From Candidatus Eiseniibacteriota bacterium (GTDB lineage Bacteria; Eisenbacteria; RBG-16-71-46): 33,728 bases of DNA. The stretch lies in NCBI GenBank assembly GCA_005893225.1, contig VBOT01000115.1:2742-36469 (forward strand), read 5' to 3'. A program made the position numbers and the translations under genes. Of this stretch, positions 1 through 9,582 are shown in pieces; positions within the stretch are counted from its first letter, which is position 1; each line of letters starts with the position of its first letter. Under the pieces are notes generated by a model that made no database searches, was not told the origin of the DNA, and saw only the letters and a list, made by a program, of their open reading frames with translations.

Positions 1-30
1 TTGACAGGCGCGATACGGCCCAATGATGAT
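1..30 (+). promoter_or_regulatory. candidate sigma70 promoter of the peroxiredoxin gene
   Basis: A perfect -35 hexamer TTGACA at 1-6 is followed after 18 bases by GATGAT at 25-30, which matches four of six bases of the -10 consensus. It lies about 50 bases before the peroxiredoxin start codon. The upstream edge is cut by the window, so context is missing. Confidence 0.4.
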
Positions 31-79
31 GCGGCCGATCCCCCCACGCCGCGCGCGGCCTTCACCGAAGGAGATCGTC

Positions 80-562
80 ATGCCTGCAACTGCCACACTG
101 GAGATCGGACAGACCGCTCCCGATTTCAAGCTCAAGGGCCCGGGAGGCCAGTTCGTGAGCCTGTCCGAATACCTCGGGAACAAGAACGTGGTACTGGTGT
201 TCTATCCGCTGGCATTCTCGGCGGTGTGCTCCCATCAGCTACCCGCCATCGAGAAGCAGAGGCCCAAGCTCGAGGACCTGGACGCGACCGTGCTCGGCGT
301 CAGCATCGACAGCCATTTTGCCAACGAGGCCTTCGCCCGCCAGATGGGCGTCGGTTTCCCCCTGCTCTCGGACTTCAAGCACGAGGTGAGCCAGGCCTAC
401 GGGGTGTTCGATCCGCAGAAGGGTCACAGCGGCCGCGCGGTGTTCGTGATCGATCGGCAGGGCCGGGTGGCCTACAAGGACATCAGCCCGGCCCCCGGCG
501 ACATGAGCCAGATCCCGAGCCTCGACGCGGTGATCGACGCCCTGCGCAAGCTCAAGAAGTAG
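80..562 (+). CDS. 1-Cys peroxiredoxin (AhpE/BCP-like, AhpC/TSA family)
   Basis: A 160-residue thioredoxin-fold peroxidase, the usual size for AhpE/BCP-type enzymes that reduce hydroperoxides in the cytoplasm. The active-site loop reads FYPLAFSAVC, so the peroxidatic cysteine is Cys50 and the usual Thr three residues before it is Ser47, a known variant. No other cysteine exists in the protein, so it must work by a 1-Cys mechanism with an external thiol reductant. The N-terminal GQTAPDF element and the later FVIDRQGRV strand are typical of the family. The ATG at 80 is chosen over one at 23 because GAAGGAG lies 7 bases before it and because family proteins start here. The gene stands alone upstream of a sigma54-type regulator; no redox sensor is adjacent. 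Confidence 0.93.
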   Translation: MPATATLEIGQTAPDFKLKGPGGQFVSLSEYLGNKNVVLVFYPLAFSAVCSHQLPAIEKQRPKLEDLDATVLGVSIDSHFANEAFARQMGVGFPLLSDFKHEVSQAYGVFDPQKGHSGRAVFVIDRQGRVAYKDISPAPGDMSQIPSLDAVIDALRKLKK

Positions 563-641
563 CCGCCCGCCCGCACGAGGCCCGGCGCGATGCACCCCGG
601 GCCTCGGATTCCCCGCGCGGCGGAGCGGTCGCGACCCTTCC

Positions 642-2006
642 ATGATGTACAAGCAGAAGCCCGTCGTGCTGGTCGCGGACCGGGAGAGCGACGCCACCAA
701 GGGGCTCATCGCGTTCCTGCGCCAGCACGATCTCGAGGTGATCTGGGCGCGCGACGGCGAGTCCGCCTTCAACGCCATCGATCAGACTCCGATCGACTGC
801 CTGGTGGCCGAGCTGCGAGTGCCCCGCATCGACGGGATGGCGCTGCTGAGACGGGCGCGGGAGCGGAACCCCGAGGTATGCGGCGTGGTGATCACCGAGG
901 GCGCCGAGATCGAGAAGGCGGTCGAGGCGATGCGCCAGGGCGCCTACGACTTCCAGATGAAGCCGCTCAATCTCGAGAAGTTGCTGGCGGTGCTCCAGCG
1001 CGGCCTCTCCCACCAGGCGCTGGCGGCGCGAGTCGCCGAGATGGCCGGGCAGCTCGACGAGCGGCTCGGGCTCGAGCGCCTCACCGGGCGCTCGCGAGCA
1101 GTGCAGCGGGTCACGGATCAGGTGCGCGCGATCGCCTCGACGCGCGCGACGGCCCTCATCGAGGGCGAGACCGGCACCGGCAAGGGGCTGGTGGCACAGG
1201 CCATCCATCAGAACAGCCCGCGCAAGCACGAGCGCTTCGTCTGGGTCAACTGCGGGGCGCTCGCGGAAGGCGTGATCGAGAGCGAGCTGTTCGGCCACGA
1301 GCGCGGCGCCTTCACCGGAGCGACTGCGACGCGGCGCGGGCGCTTCGAGATGGCCGACGGCGGTACTTTGTTTCTCGACGAGGTGGGAGAGATCTCTCCG
1401 GCGGTCCAGGTCAAGCTCCTTCGCGTGATCCAGGACCGGGCGTTCGAGCGGGTGGGCGGGACCGAGACGATGAAGACCGACGTCCGGCTGATCGCCGCCA
1501 CCAACCGTGATCTGGCCGCGGACGTGAAGGCGGGGCGGTTCCGCGAGGATCTCTTTTACCGCCTCAGCGTGGTCCGCATCCAGATGCCCCCGCTCCGGGA
1601 GCGCCGGGAGGACATCCCGCTCATGGTTGAGCAGTTCATCCGCGAGTTCGACCGCGAGCACGGCCGCAAGGTGACGGGCATCACCCGCGGCGTGCTCGAC
1701 CGGCTGATGCGCCATGCCTGGCCCGGCAACGTGCGCGAGCTCAAGAACACCATCGAGGGCATGGTGGTGTTCGCCGAGGGCAAGCGCCCCCTCGACCTGT
1801 CCGACCTGCCCGACGCCCTGCGCGAGGTCGAGACCGGGGGCGAGACCCTGGCGGTCACGGTGGGCATGACCGTCGAGGAGGCGGAGCGCCAACTCCTCGC
1901 AGCGACCCTCCGGCATACCGGGCAGGACAAGCCCCGCGCCGCCGCCATGCTCGGGATCGGGCTCAGGACGCTCTACCGGAAGATCAAGCAGTACTCGATC
2001 CACTGA
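642..2006 (+). CDS. NtrC-family sigma54-dependent regulator with degenerate receiver
   Basis: A 454-residue protein with three domains. Residues 8-125 are a CheY-like receiver, 145-385 an AAA+ sigma54-activation domain, and about 410-450 a Fis-type helix-turn-helix. The ATPase has Walker A GETGTGKG (175-182), the sigma54-contacting loop GAFTGA (222-227) and Walker B ending in Asp246-Glu247, so it should remodel sigma54 RNA polymerase. In the receiver, the phospho-acceptor Asp is replaced by Glu57 (AELRVPRIDG instead of the usual D-L/I-R/K-MPG-DG). The second Asp of the N-terminal acidic pair is Arg14. Thr85 and Lys107 are kept. No histidine kinase is adjacent. This suggests phosphorylation-independent or constitutively active behaviour, which is inference. 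The start is not fixed: tandem ATGs at 642 and 645 and only a weak, distant GGAG. Confidence 0.93.
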   Translation: MMYKQKPVVLVADRESDATKGLIAFLRQHDLEVIWARDGESAFNAIDQTPIDCLVAELRVPRIDGMALLRRARERNPEVCGVVITEGAEIEKAVEAMRQGAYDFQMKPLNLEKLLAVLQRGLSHQALAARVAEMAGQLDERLGLERLTGRSRAVQRVTDQVRAIASTRATALIEGETGTGKGLVAQAIHQNSPRKHERFVWVNCGALAEGVIESELFGHERGAFTGATATRRGRFEMADGGTLFLDEVGEISPAVQVKLLRVIQDRAFERVGGTETMKTDVRLIAATNRDLAADVKAGRFREDLFYRLSVVRIQMPPLRERREDIPLMVEQFIREFDREHGRKVTGITRGVLDRLMRHAWPGNVRELKNTIEGMVVFAEGKRPLDLSDLPDALREVETGGETLAVTVGMTVEEAERQLLAATLRHTGQDKPRAAAMLGIGLRTLYRKIKQYSIH

Positions 2007-2157
2007 GGCCGGGATCCGGCGAAGACGCCCGGCCGGGCGCAGTCCCGAACCGCTGGGCATCCGGACGAGCCCCGGTGGCCGCAAGGCGAGCTAACGCGCG
2101 CCCCGCCGACGCCGATAACCAGTGTGATACCCGCTCGCCCGGACACGAGGATCAGCC

Positions 2158-2895
2158 ATGGCGACTCCGGCACCCGACATCCCCGAGGAAGACGACCCCA
2201 GCGCCCCGCCCTCCCGCGAGGCCGAGCGCGCCGATTGGCTCGTGGAGCCCGACCAGGGCTCCGAGGCGGAGCTTCGGCGCGTGGCCGGCCAGGTCCCGCC
2301 GCCCGGCATGCCGCCGCTCTCCCAGCGACTCGCGAGCCTCCGGCGGGACGAAACGATCAACGAGGGCTTCCTCGAGCGACCGGCGCCAGAGACGGAGCAC
2401 GACGTCGCTCCCGAGGACCCGGGCGCCGCGCAGCCCACGGGCTCCGTTCCCGTTCCTCCCCCGGGGCGAGCTGCCCAGATAGACCCCGGCTCCGCCACGA
2501 TGGCCGCGCGAAAGTCGGAGCCGTGGTGGCGCTCGTGGATGATTCGGCTCCGCCGGGATCGGCGCGTCCAGCTAGCTCTTGGAGGGGCAGTCCTGCTGGC
2601 TCTCGGGATCTGGAGCTTCTGGCCTCGGCCCTACGAAGGCGTCTCGATCGGCAGGATCCGGCGCGAACCCCAGCGGTTCGATGGCCGGGTGGTGGCGGTG
2701 AGCGGGCGTGTCGGGGAGACGTTCCCGGTCGGGGGCGGCTACGCTTTCTACCTCCACCAGGGCCGGGACACCATCGTGGTTTTCACGCGCTCGCGCGTGC
2801 CGACCTTCCGGCAGCGAGTCCAGATCGTCGGCTCCGTGAGCACCGGCTTCCTTGAGGGAGTGCCCCACGCCGCCATCTTCGAGGCGGCGAAGTAG
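2158..2895 (+). CDS. single-pass membrane protein with C-terminal OB-like domain, function unknown
   Basis: A 245-residue protein I cannot assign to a named family. Residues 1-120 are a Pro/Glu/Arg-rich, probably disordered cytoplasmic region. A single hydrophobic segment at about 138-155 follows the basic stretch RLRRDRRVQ, so the N-terminus is predicted inside. Residues 160-245 form a beta-rich domain with the pattern R-R-E-P-x-x-F-D-G-R-V-V-A-V-S-G-R-V, then a central aromatic strand and RVQIVGSVSTG. This resembles small OB-fold domains of the tRNA_anti-like or cytochrome-maturation kind. GAGG lies 7 bases before the ATG. It follows the sigma54 regulator by 151 bases on the same strand, and a hairpin after its stop suggests it ends a transcript. 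Confidence 0.8.
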   Translation: MATPAPDIPEEDDPSAPPSREAERADWLVEPDQGSEAELRRVAGQVPPPGMPPLSQRLASLRRDETINEGFLERPAPETEHDVAPEDPGAAQPTGSVPVPPPGRAAQIDPGSATMAARKSEPWWRSWMIRLRRDRRVQLALGGAVLLALGIWSFWPRPYEGVSIGRIRREPQRFDGRVVAVSGRVGETFPVGGGYAFYLHQGRDTIVVFTRSRVPTFRQRVQIVGSVSTGFLEGVPHAAIFEAAK

Positions 2896-2900
2896 CCAGT

Positions 2901-2919
2901 TCCTGCCGCCCTGGCAGGA
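2901..2919 (+). terminator. hairpin after the membrane protein gene
   Basis: A perfect 7-bp stem TCCTGCC (2901-2907) / GGCAGGA (2913-2919) with a 5-base loop starts six bases after the stop codon. No T-run follows, so it may be a factor-dependent terminator or an mRNA 3' end stabiliser. Confidence 0.35.
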
Positions 2920-2979
2920 GCCGCAAGCCCCCGGCGACCCGGGCCCTCCGGACGCACCCTAGCGGGGGACTTTGCCAAC

Positions 2980-3006
2980 TTGGCAAGCACCCACGTCGAG
3001 TGCTAG
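2980..3006 (+). promoter_or_regulatory. CIRCE-like heat-shock operator (HrcA site)
   Basis: The CIRCE consensus is TTAGCACTC-N9-GAGTGCTAA. Here the right arm GAGTGCTAG (2998-3006) matches 8 of 9 bases. The left arm TTGGCAAGC (2980-2988) matches 6 of 9 with exactly the 9-base spacer. Its place in the groES leader, about 255 bases before the start codon, fits HrcA control of groESL. The weak left arm keeps confidence moderate. No hrcA gene is in the window. Confidence 0.5.
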
Positions 3007-3259
3007 ATATCACGTGTCATTTGGGCAATGGCCGTATCCTGGCGGGTTGGTCGAGATCGGGCGAGATGCGGTTTGCATGCCCAGATCTCGTTGCAAACAA
3101 ATGCGGTTATCACGGCGCCACGTGGTTGCATGATATGCGGCATGCAGATTGCTTCGCGCGCCGGATGCCACAAGCCGACGCTGCTCTCATCGAGGCGGCC
3201 AGGCTGCCGGACAATCAATCCACGAGTCCCCCCAAGGGACCACATGAGGAGGGTTCACC

Positions 3260-5282
<2,023 letters not shown>

Positions 5283-5303
5283 CCGGTATCCATCATTCAT
5301 GGC

Positions 5304-5339
5304 GGCGGCGCGGGCAGATGCTCGCGCCGCCGTGCTTTT
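5304..5339 (+). terminator. intrinsic terminator of groESL
   Basis: A perfect 9-bp stem GGCGGCGCG (5304-5312) / CGCGCCGCC (5323-5331) with a 10-base loop is followed by GTGCTTTT. It lies 21 bases after the groEL stop. Confidence 0.75.
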
Positions 5340-5391
5340 CGAGGCGTGACCCCTGCCTTGGCCGGGGGCCGAGGGGCCCGGGCCGGTCGAG

Positions 5392-5904
5392 GGCGTCGCA
5401 CCGCGGGGCATTGCGTGACGCCGCGACCGTAAAAACCGCGTCAAACGCCACGCTGACACAAACCTTCGCCACGCCCCGGTCATCTCATGAAGTAGCGCCG
5501 GAAGGTCCTTAAGCCTCGTGCTCAGACTGTAATCCGGTGGCACACCTTCGAGTGGGTGTCACTGGGCGTTCGGATTCGTACCTCCGCCCGGTACACCCGC
5601 CGGGGGATTCAGTTTCCAGGGCAGCCTCACCGACCCCCCGGGTCTTCTCCGGGGGTCGATCGTTTTCGGCCCGCCAGTCCGTCGAATTGCCGCGCCGGTC
5701 GCCCGACCCTCGTATCCCCCCGACCTCACTGCCTAGTGTTGGCGCCGGGTTTCCGGCGACACTCCCAGGCGAAGGTCCCCCTCACAGCCACGACGCCGGT
5801 ATTTCCCGATCATCGCGGCTCACCTGAAGGGTGCCTTGCCAGCGCCCGTAGGGTAGCCTGCCCGCTCTGTCGCCGAGACACAGCGCTGGTCTCACACGGA
5901 GACC
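5392..5904. ncRNA. candidate large structured RNA (family and strand undetermined)
   Basis: At least seven stems of 6-20 bp follow one another in about 510 bases. The best is 5722-5777: GACCT/AGGTC, GCCT/AGGC, AGTGT/ACACT and CGCCGG/CCGGCG stack with a 4-base loop, 20 pairs in 56 bases. Strand evidence conflicts. Hairpin 5534-5565 contains two G-U pairs only if the plus strand is transcribed. Hairpin 5786-5820 gains a U-G pair only on the minus strand, where loops such as AAAC and GAAATA are also purine-rich. It could be one RNA, two RNAs, or a long mRNA leader of the protease. Confidence 0.35.
5631..5666 (+). terminator. terminator-like hairpin inside the structured region
   Basis: The 8-bp stem CGACCCCC (5631-5638) / GGGGGTCG (5651-5658) is followed by ATCGTTTT. 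In plus orientation it looks like an intrinsic terminator, although four bases separate stem and T-run. It could end a short transcript starting after groEL or act as an attenuator before the protease gene. Confidence 0.35.
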
Positions 5905-5970
5905 GCCTGCATATCCGAGACGGCTCGAGCCCCAGGACCTGGAGCGACGGCTTCAACTGAGGAGAACGCC

Positions 5971-8721
5971 ATGAAGATGCGGTCGAGTTTAACCATCACC
6001 CTGCTGGCCCTGGTGCTCGCCGGGCTGTCGGGCGCCTCCGGGGCGTTCGCCGAGGATCTCGCTCTGACCGACAAGCAGGCCCCGGAGGGTGCCAAGTCGG
6101 GCGGCAAGGACGACGCCGCGAAAAAGCCGGCGGCGGAGAAGCCCGGAGAGGACAAGCCCTTCGACGACGTCGTGAAGGACATGGAGGTGACCAAGGGCCT
6201 GTTCACCATCTACCGCAAGGCCGACGAGAACAAGATCCTGATCGAGATCCTCCCGGACCAGCTCGAGAAGGTCTACCTGTTCGCGGCGAGCCTCGATCAG
6301 TCTCTGGGCGAGCGCGGCTTCTACGCGGCCCAGGTGCTGGGCGACTTCCCGTTCTATTTCCACAAGGTGGGCAAGAACGTCCAGTGGATCGAGAAGAACA
6401 CCAGCTTCACCGCGCCGGCCGGCTCGCCGGCGGCCCGCTCGATCGCGCGCTCGTTTCCGAATTCCATCCTCGGCTCGGCCAAGATCCAGTCCAAGCCTCA
6501 TCCGGACAGGAAGAGCGTCCTGATCGACGCCGCCGACCTGATGGTCAAGGACCTGCCGGGCTTCACCATCGGTCTCAACCAGGCTTACCAGCCGTCCAAC
6601 TACTCGTTCGACAAGGAGAAGAGCGCCGTCACCGGGGTGAAGGCGTTTCCCGAGAACGTGCTGTTCGACGTGGCCTTGCACTACACCACCGACAACCCCC
6701 GCGGCGGCTCCGTGACCCTCCCCGACCCGCGCAGCGTGCCGCTGATCGTGAAGTACGAGCTCTCGGACCTCAAGGAGACCGGCTACAAGCCGCGCCTCAC
6801 CGACGACCGGGTCGGGCACTTCCACACCGTGCAGCAGGACTTCACCTCCGACCATCCCTCCAACCCCTACGTCCGCTACCTCACCCGCTGGCAGCTGGAG
6901 AAGTCGGATCCGAGTGCCGCGCTCTCGCCGCCCAAGCAGCCGATCGTGTTCTGGCTCGAGAACACCATCCCGCTCGAGTACCGCGACGCGATCCGTCAAG
7001 GCACCCTGCTCTGGAACAAGGCCTTCGAGAAGATCGGCTTCAAGGACGCGGTCGTGGTGAAGCAGCAGCCCGACAGCGCCGAGTGGGATCCCGCCGACAC
7101 CCGCTACAACACCATTCGCTGGTTCGCCGGCATCGACGCCACGTTCGCGATCGGGCCCTCGCGCGCCAATCCGTTCACCGGCCAGATCTACGACGCCGAC
7201 ATCAGCATCAGCGAAGGGATCGTTCGCTTCGCGCGGCGCACGGGCGAGGAGTTCGTGAGCCCGGTGGCCGAAGGTGGGGCCGAGGGAGGCGCCCACTGGA
7301 TCTCGGGTCCCTGGATGCGCGACACGCGCTTCAGCTGCGACTACGCCGACGGTCTGGCCCAGCAGGCGGCCCTGGGTGAGGAGATGATCGAAGTCCGCGG
7401 GATGCTGTCGCCCGAGGTCGAGGCCCGCCTCATGCACCAGTACATCGTCGAGCTCACGGCGCACGAGGTCGGGCACACCCTGGGGCTGCGTCACAACTTC
7501 CGCGGCAGCACCATCCTCAAGAACGGCGACCTCAACGACGTCAAGAAGACCGAGGAGATCGGGCAGTCGGGCTCGGTCATGGACTACAACCCGGTGATCA
7601 TCGCCAAGAAGGGCCAGGTCCAGGGCGACTTCCTGCCGGTCACCCTGGGGCCCTACGACTACTGGGCGATCGAATACGCCTACAAGCCGATCGCGGGCGA
7701 CGAGACGGAGGAGCTCGGCAAGATCGCGGCCCGGGCGGCCTCCGACCCGATGCTTCCTTACTCGACCGACGAGGACGCGGTAGGCACCTTCTCGCCGGTC
7801 TCGATCGATCCGCTGGCCAACCAGTACGACCAGTCGGACGACCCGATTTCCTACTTCCGCGACCGGCTCGACCTGGTGAACGAGCTGTGGACGAACATGG
7901 AGTCCAAGCTCGCGAAGCCGGGGGAGGGCTACCAGGTGCTTCGCCGGGCGACGGGGCGGGGACTGAACGAATGCGCCCGCTCGCTGCTCACCACCTCCAA
8001 GCTGATCGGGGGGATCTATCACCACCGCGATCACGTGGGCGACCCCGGCGGACGCCCTCCCTACACGCCGGTGCCGGCGGCGAAGCAGCGTGAGGCGCTG
8101 GATTTCCTGGCGAGTCGTGCTTTCGGCGTCCAGGCGTTCCAGCTTCCCGCCAGCCTCCAGGACAAGCTCGCCATCGAGCGGCTGCCGCCGCTCGATGCTG
8201 GAACCTATTTCAGCGCGCAGCGGCTCGACTATCCGTGGCACGACAACGTGCTCACGATCCAGCGAAGCGTTCTCAGCCGGCTCCTCCATCCGATCACGCT
8301 GGCGCGCATCCAGGACAACGAGCTGCGCTTCGGCCCCAAGGAGAAGCCGTTCAGGATGGCAGACCTCTTCACCAGCCTCACCAGCTCCATCTGGTCCGAG
8401 CTCGACACCGGGGCCTCCGAGATCACGAGTCTGCGCCGCAACCTGCAGCGCGAGCACCTGAAGCAGATGATCCGGCTCACGCTCCGGGAGGCGCCCCCGG
8501 CTCCCCCCGCGTCGCCGTTCGTGCGCGCGGCGGCTCTGCCGCCTCCGCCCGAGGACGCGACGACACTGGCGCGCGCGAGCCTGCTGAGGATCCAGACCAA
8601 GATCCGCGCGGCCCTGCTGGGCAAGGCGGTGACGGACATGACGACCCGGGCCCACCTCCAGGAGTCGCAGGCGCGGATCGTCGCGGCGCTCGGCGCCCAG
8701 ATGGAGAAGGGAGTGGACTGA
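5971..8721 (+). CDS. secreted zinc-dependent metalloprotease, DUF5117/DUF4953 type
   Basis: A 916-residue exported protein. It begins with a signal peptide (MKMRSSLTITLLALVLAGLSG, cleavage probably near AFA-ED) and a Lys/Ala-rich linker. The DUF5117-like domain follows (YLFAASLDQSLGERGFY). The catalytic centre HEVGHTLGLRH begins at His498, giving the metzincin motif HExxHxxGxxH with zinc ligands His498, His502, His508 and base Glu499. A Met-turn, SVMDYNP, comes about 40 residues later as expected. The long C-terminal part is typical of this family of large bacterial periplasmic or outer-surface zinc proteases. Substrates are not known. GAGGAG precedes the ATG. The gene is monocistronic and faces a convergent DinB gene. 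The long structured leader may regulate it. Confidence 0.92.
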   Translation: MKMRSSLTITLLALVLAGLSGASGAFAEDLALTDKQAPEGAKSGGKDDAAKKPAAEKPGEDKPFDDVVKDMEVTKGLFTIYRKADENKILIEILPDQLEKVYLFAASLDQSLGERGFYAAQVLGDFPFYFHKVGKNVQWIEKNTSFTAPAGSPAARSIARSFPNSILGSAKIQSKPHPDRKSVLIDAADLMVKDLPGFTIGLNQAYQPSNYSFDKEKSAVTGVKAFPENVLFDVALHYTTDNPRGGSVTLPDPRSVPLIVKYELSDLKETGYKPRLTDDRVGHFHTVQQDFTSDHPSNPYVRYLTRWQLEKSDPSAALSPPKQPIVFWLENTIPLEYRDAIRQGTLLWNKAFEKIGFKDAVVVKQQPDSAEWDPADTRYNTIRWFAGIDATFAIGPSRANPFTGQIYDADISISEGIVRFARRTGEEFVSPVAEGGAEGGAHWISGPWMRDTRFSCDYADGLAQQAALGEEMIEVRGMLSPEVEARLMHQYIVELTAHEVGHTLGLRHNFRGSTILKNGDLNDVKKTEEIGQSGSVMDYNPVIIAKKGQVQGDFLPVTLGPYDYWAIEYAYKPIAGDETEELGKIAARAASDPMLPYSTDEDAVGTFSPVSIDPLANQYDQSDDPISYFRDRLDLVNELWTNMESKLAKPGEGYQVLRRATGRGLNECARSLLTTSKLIGGIYHHRDHVGDPGGRPPYTPVPAAKQREALDFLASRAFGVQAFQLPASLQDKLAIERLPPLDAGTYFSAQRLDYPWHDNVLTIQRSVLSRLLHPITLARIQDNELRFGPKEKPFRMADLFTSLTSSIWSELDTGASEITSLRRNLQREHLKQMIRLTLREAPPAPPASPFVRAAALPPPPEDATTLARASLLRIQTKIRAALLGKAVTDMTTRAHLQESQARIVAALGAQMEKGVD

Positions 8722-8756
8722 GCGGGCGTAGGCCCTGGTTCCTCGGATCGACGACT

Positions 8757-8783
8757 GCGGGCGGCTGGCCACCAGCCGCCCGC
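8757..8783. terminator. bidirectional hairpin between convergent genes
   Basis: A perfect 12-bp stem GCGGGCGGCTGG (8757-8768) / CCAGCCGCCCGC (8772-8783) with a 3-base loop sits between the protease stop and the convergent DinB stop. There is no T-run on either side, so termination is inferred from position. Confidence 0.5.
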
Positions 8784-8801
8784 GGCGCTTGGCGGCGGGG
8801 G

Positions 8802-9332
8802 TCAGCCGCCGATGCCGTAGCGCTCCCGAAGGATCGACAGGTGATGGAGCTCGTGTCCGAGGATGATGCAGGCCAGCGCTCGCACGCTGACCCGATGGCC
8901 GCTCGCGGTCCCCATTCGCATCCAGGCGGCCTGATCGAAGCTCGAGAACAGCGTCAGGCTCGCCGCCCGCACCGACGCCAGCTCATCGAGCAAAGACGGC
9001 AGCGACCGGCGATCGAAGCCCCCGGCGGGCACGTACGCGTTCTCCTCGAACGGCGGCAGCGGGGTCTCGTCGGCGCGCGCGAAGCGGAGCGCACGATAGG
9101 CGAAGACGCGCTCGGCGTCGGCGAGGTGGCCCACGACCTCCTTCACGCTCCATTTGCCCGGCTCGTAGCGGTGGAGCGCGCGCGACCCGTCGAGCCCCGA
9201 CAGGAGACGCGCCGTCTCGACGTTCTGGCGACGCAGGCCATCCGGCAGATCGCCCTCCGGCACGCGCTCGATATAGCGGGCGTAGTAGGGCGCATACTCC
9301 CCGGCCTCGGGGTGAGTCTTCAGCGCCGACAT
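8802..9332 (-). CDS. DinB-family metal-dependent protein (DinB_2/YfiT-like)
   Basis: A 176-residue four-helix-bundle protein. The pattern GHLADAERVFAYR carries His69, and the C-terminal helix GHELHHLSIL carries His160, His163 and His164. His69/His160/His164 form the usual triad that binds a divalent metal in the DinB/YfiT superfamily. The start at 9332 is chosen because GGAGG lies 7 bases upstream and the family N-terminus fits; the reading frame extends further upstream without support. Members include thiol S-transferases and many proteins of unknown substrate, so no reaction is assigned. It is divergent from efp and convergent with the protease gene. Two GC-rich hairpins lie just upstream. 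Confidence 0.9.
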   Translation of the reverse strand: MSALKTHPEAGEYAPYYARYIERVPEGDLPDGLRRQNVETARLLSGLDGSRALHRYEPGKWSVKEVVGHLADAERVFAYRALRFARADETPLPPFEENAYVPAGGFDRRSLPSLLDELASVRAASLTLFSSFDQAAWMRMGTASGHRVSVRALACIILGHELHHLSILRERYGIGG

Positions 9333-9360
9333 GTTTGCCTCCCTGGGTGCGCGATGGATC

Positions 9361-9416
9361 GCGGGCGTCGATCGCCCGCGTGTCCCGTATCGCCCGGGTC
9401 GCTCGGAGACCCGGGC
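9361..9416. repeat. two tandem hairpins upstream of the DinB gene
   Basis: GCGGGCG (9361-9367) / CGCCCGC (9373-9379) and GCCCGGGTC (9392-9400) / GACCCGGGC (9408-9416) are perfect stems. They lie 29 and 60 bases before the DinB start codon in a divergent intergenic region, so they are not gene-end terminators. They could shape the DinB mRNA leader. Confidence 0.45.
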
Positions 9417-9582
9417 CACCATGGTAGAGCACCCGAGGCTCGGTCTCGAAGATGGCGAGGAGCGTGTTCCCTGGGTTGCGCGGCGGCCGCGGCGTGATGC
9501 AGAATGCGGCACCGCTCTTGCCAGGACCTTCGGTCCGCCCCGATTGTCGGACGCCTGAACCCTCACCCTCCAGGAGCACCTC

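Larger units (their letters stand above)
2896..3259. other. gene-free leader upstream of groES
   Basis: These 364 bases hold no convincing gene; the one ORF running to 3263 lacks the strong G/C third-position bias of the neighbours. The stretch is less GC-rich than its surroundings. It contains the CIRCE-like dyad near 2990 and two mutually exclusive hairpins. CGAGATC-GGGC (3052-3062) can pair with GCCC-A-GATCTCG (3079-3090). GTTTGCA (3071-3077) can pair with TGCAAAC (3092-3098), which breaks the first. The promoter itself is not obvious. Confidence 0.6.
5283..5970. other. 688-base gene-free, highly structured region
   Basis: No credible ORF lies here. Beyond the groEL terminator there is a dense series of stems. 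They are 5392-5400/5412-5422; 5534-5543/5556-5565 with the closing pair AATCCG (5531-5536)/CGGATT (5571-5576); 5631-5638/5651-5658; the 20-bp interrupted hairpin 5722-5777; 5786-5820; CACC/GGTG 5821-5833; CCAGCGC/GCGCTGG (5839-5845/5883-5889); and GGTCTC/GAGACC (5888-5893/5899-5904). The last 65 bases lead into the protease gene. I could not match it to tmRNA, RNase P RNA, SRP RNA or a known riboswitch. Confidence 0.7.

Noticed and set aside
5524-5576. tRNA(Tyr)-like string on the plus strand (CAGACTGTAATCC followed later by GTTCGGATTC)
   Set aside because: The supposed anticodon and T stems do not pair (CTCAG against TCCGG) and no acceptor stem or D arm is found. The segment folds better as the AATCCG/CGGATT hairpin.
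5770-5821. group II intron domain V-like hairpin on the minus strand (GAGCCG ... GAAA ... GGCT)
   Set aside because: The length is near 34 nt, but the two-base catalytic bulge and GNRA loop geometry are absent. No domain VI or intron ends are visible, and there is no reverse transcriptase.
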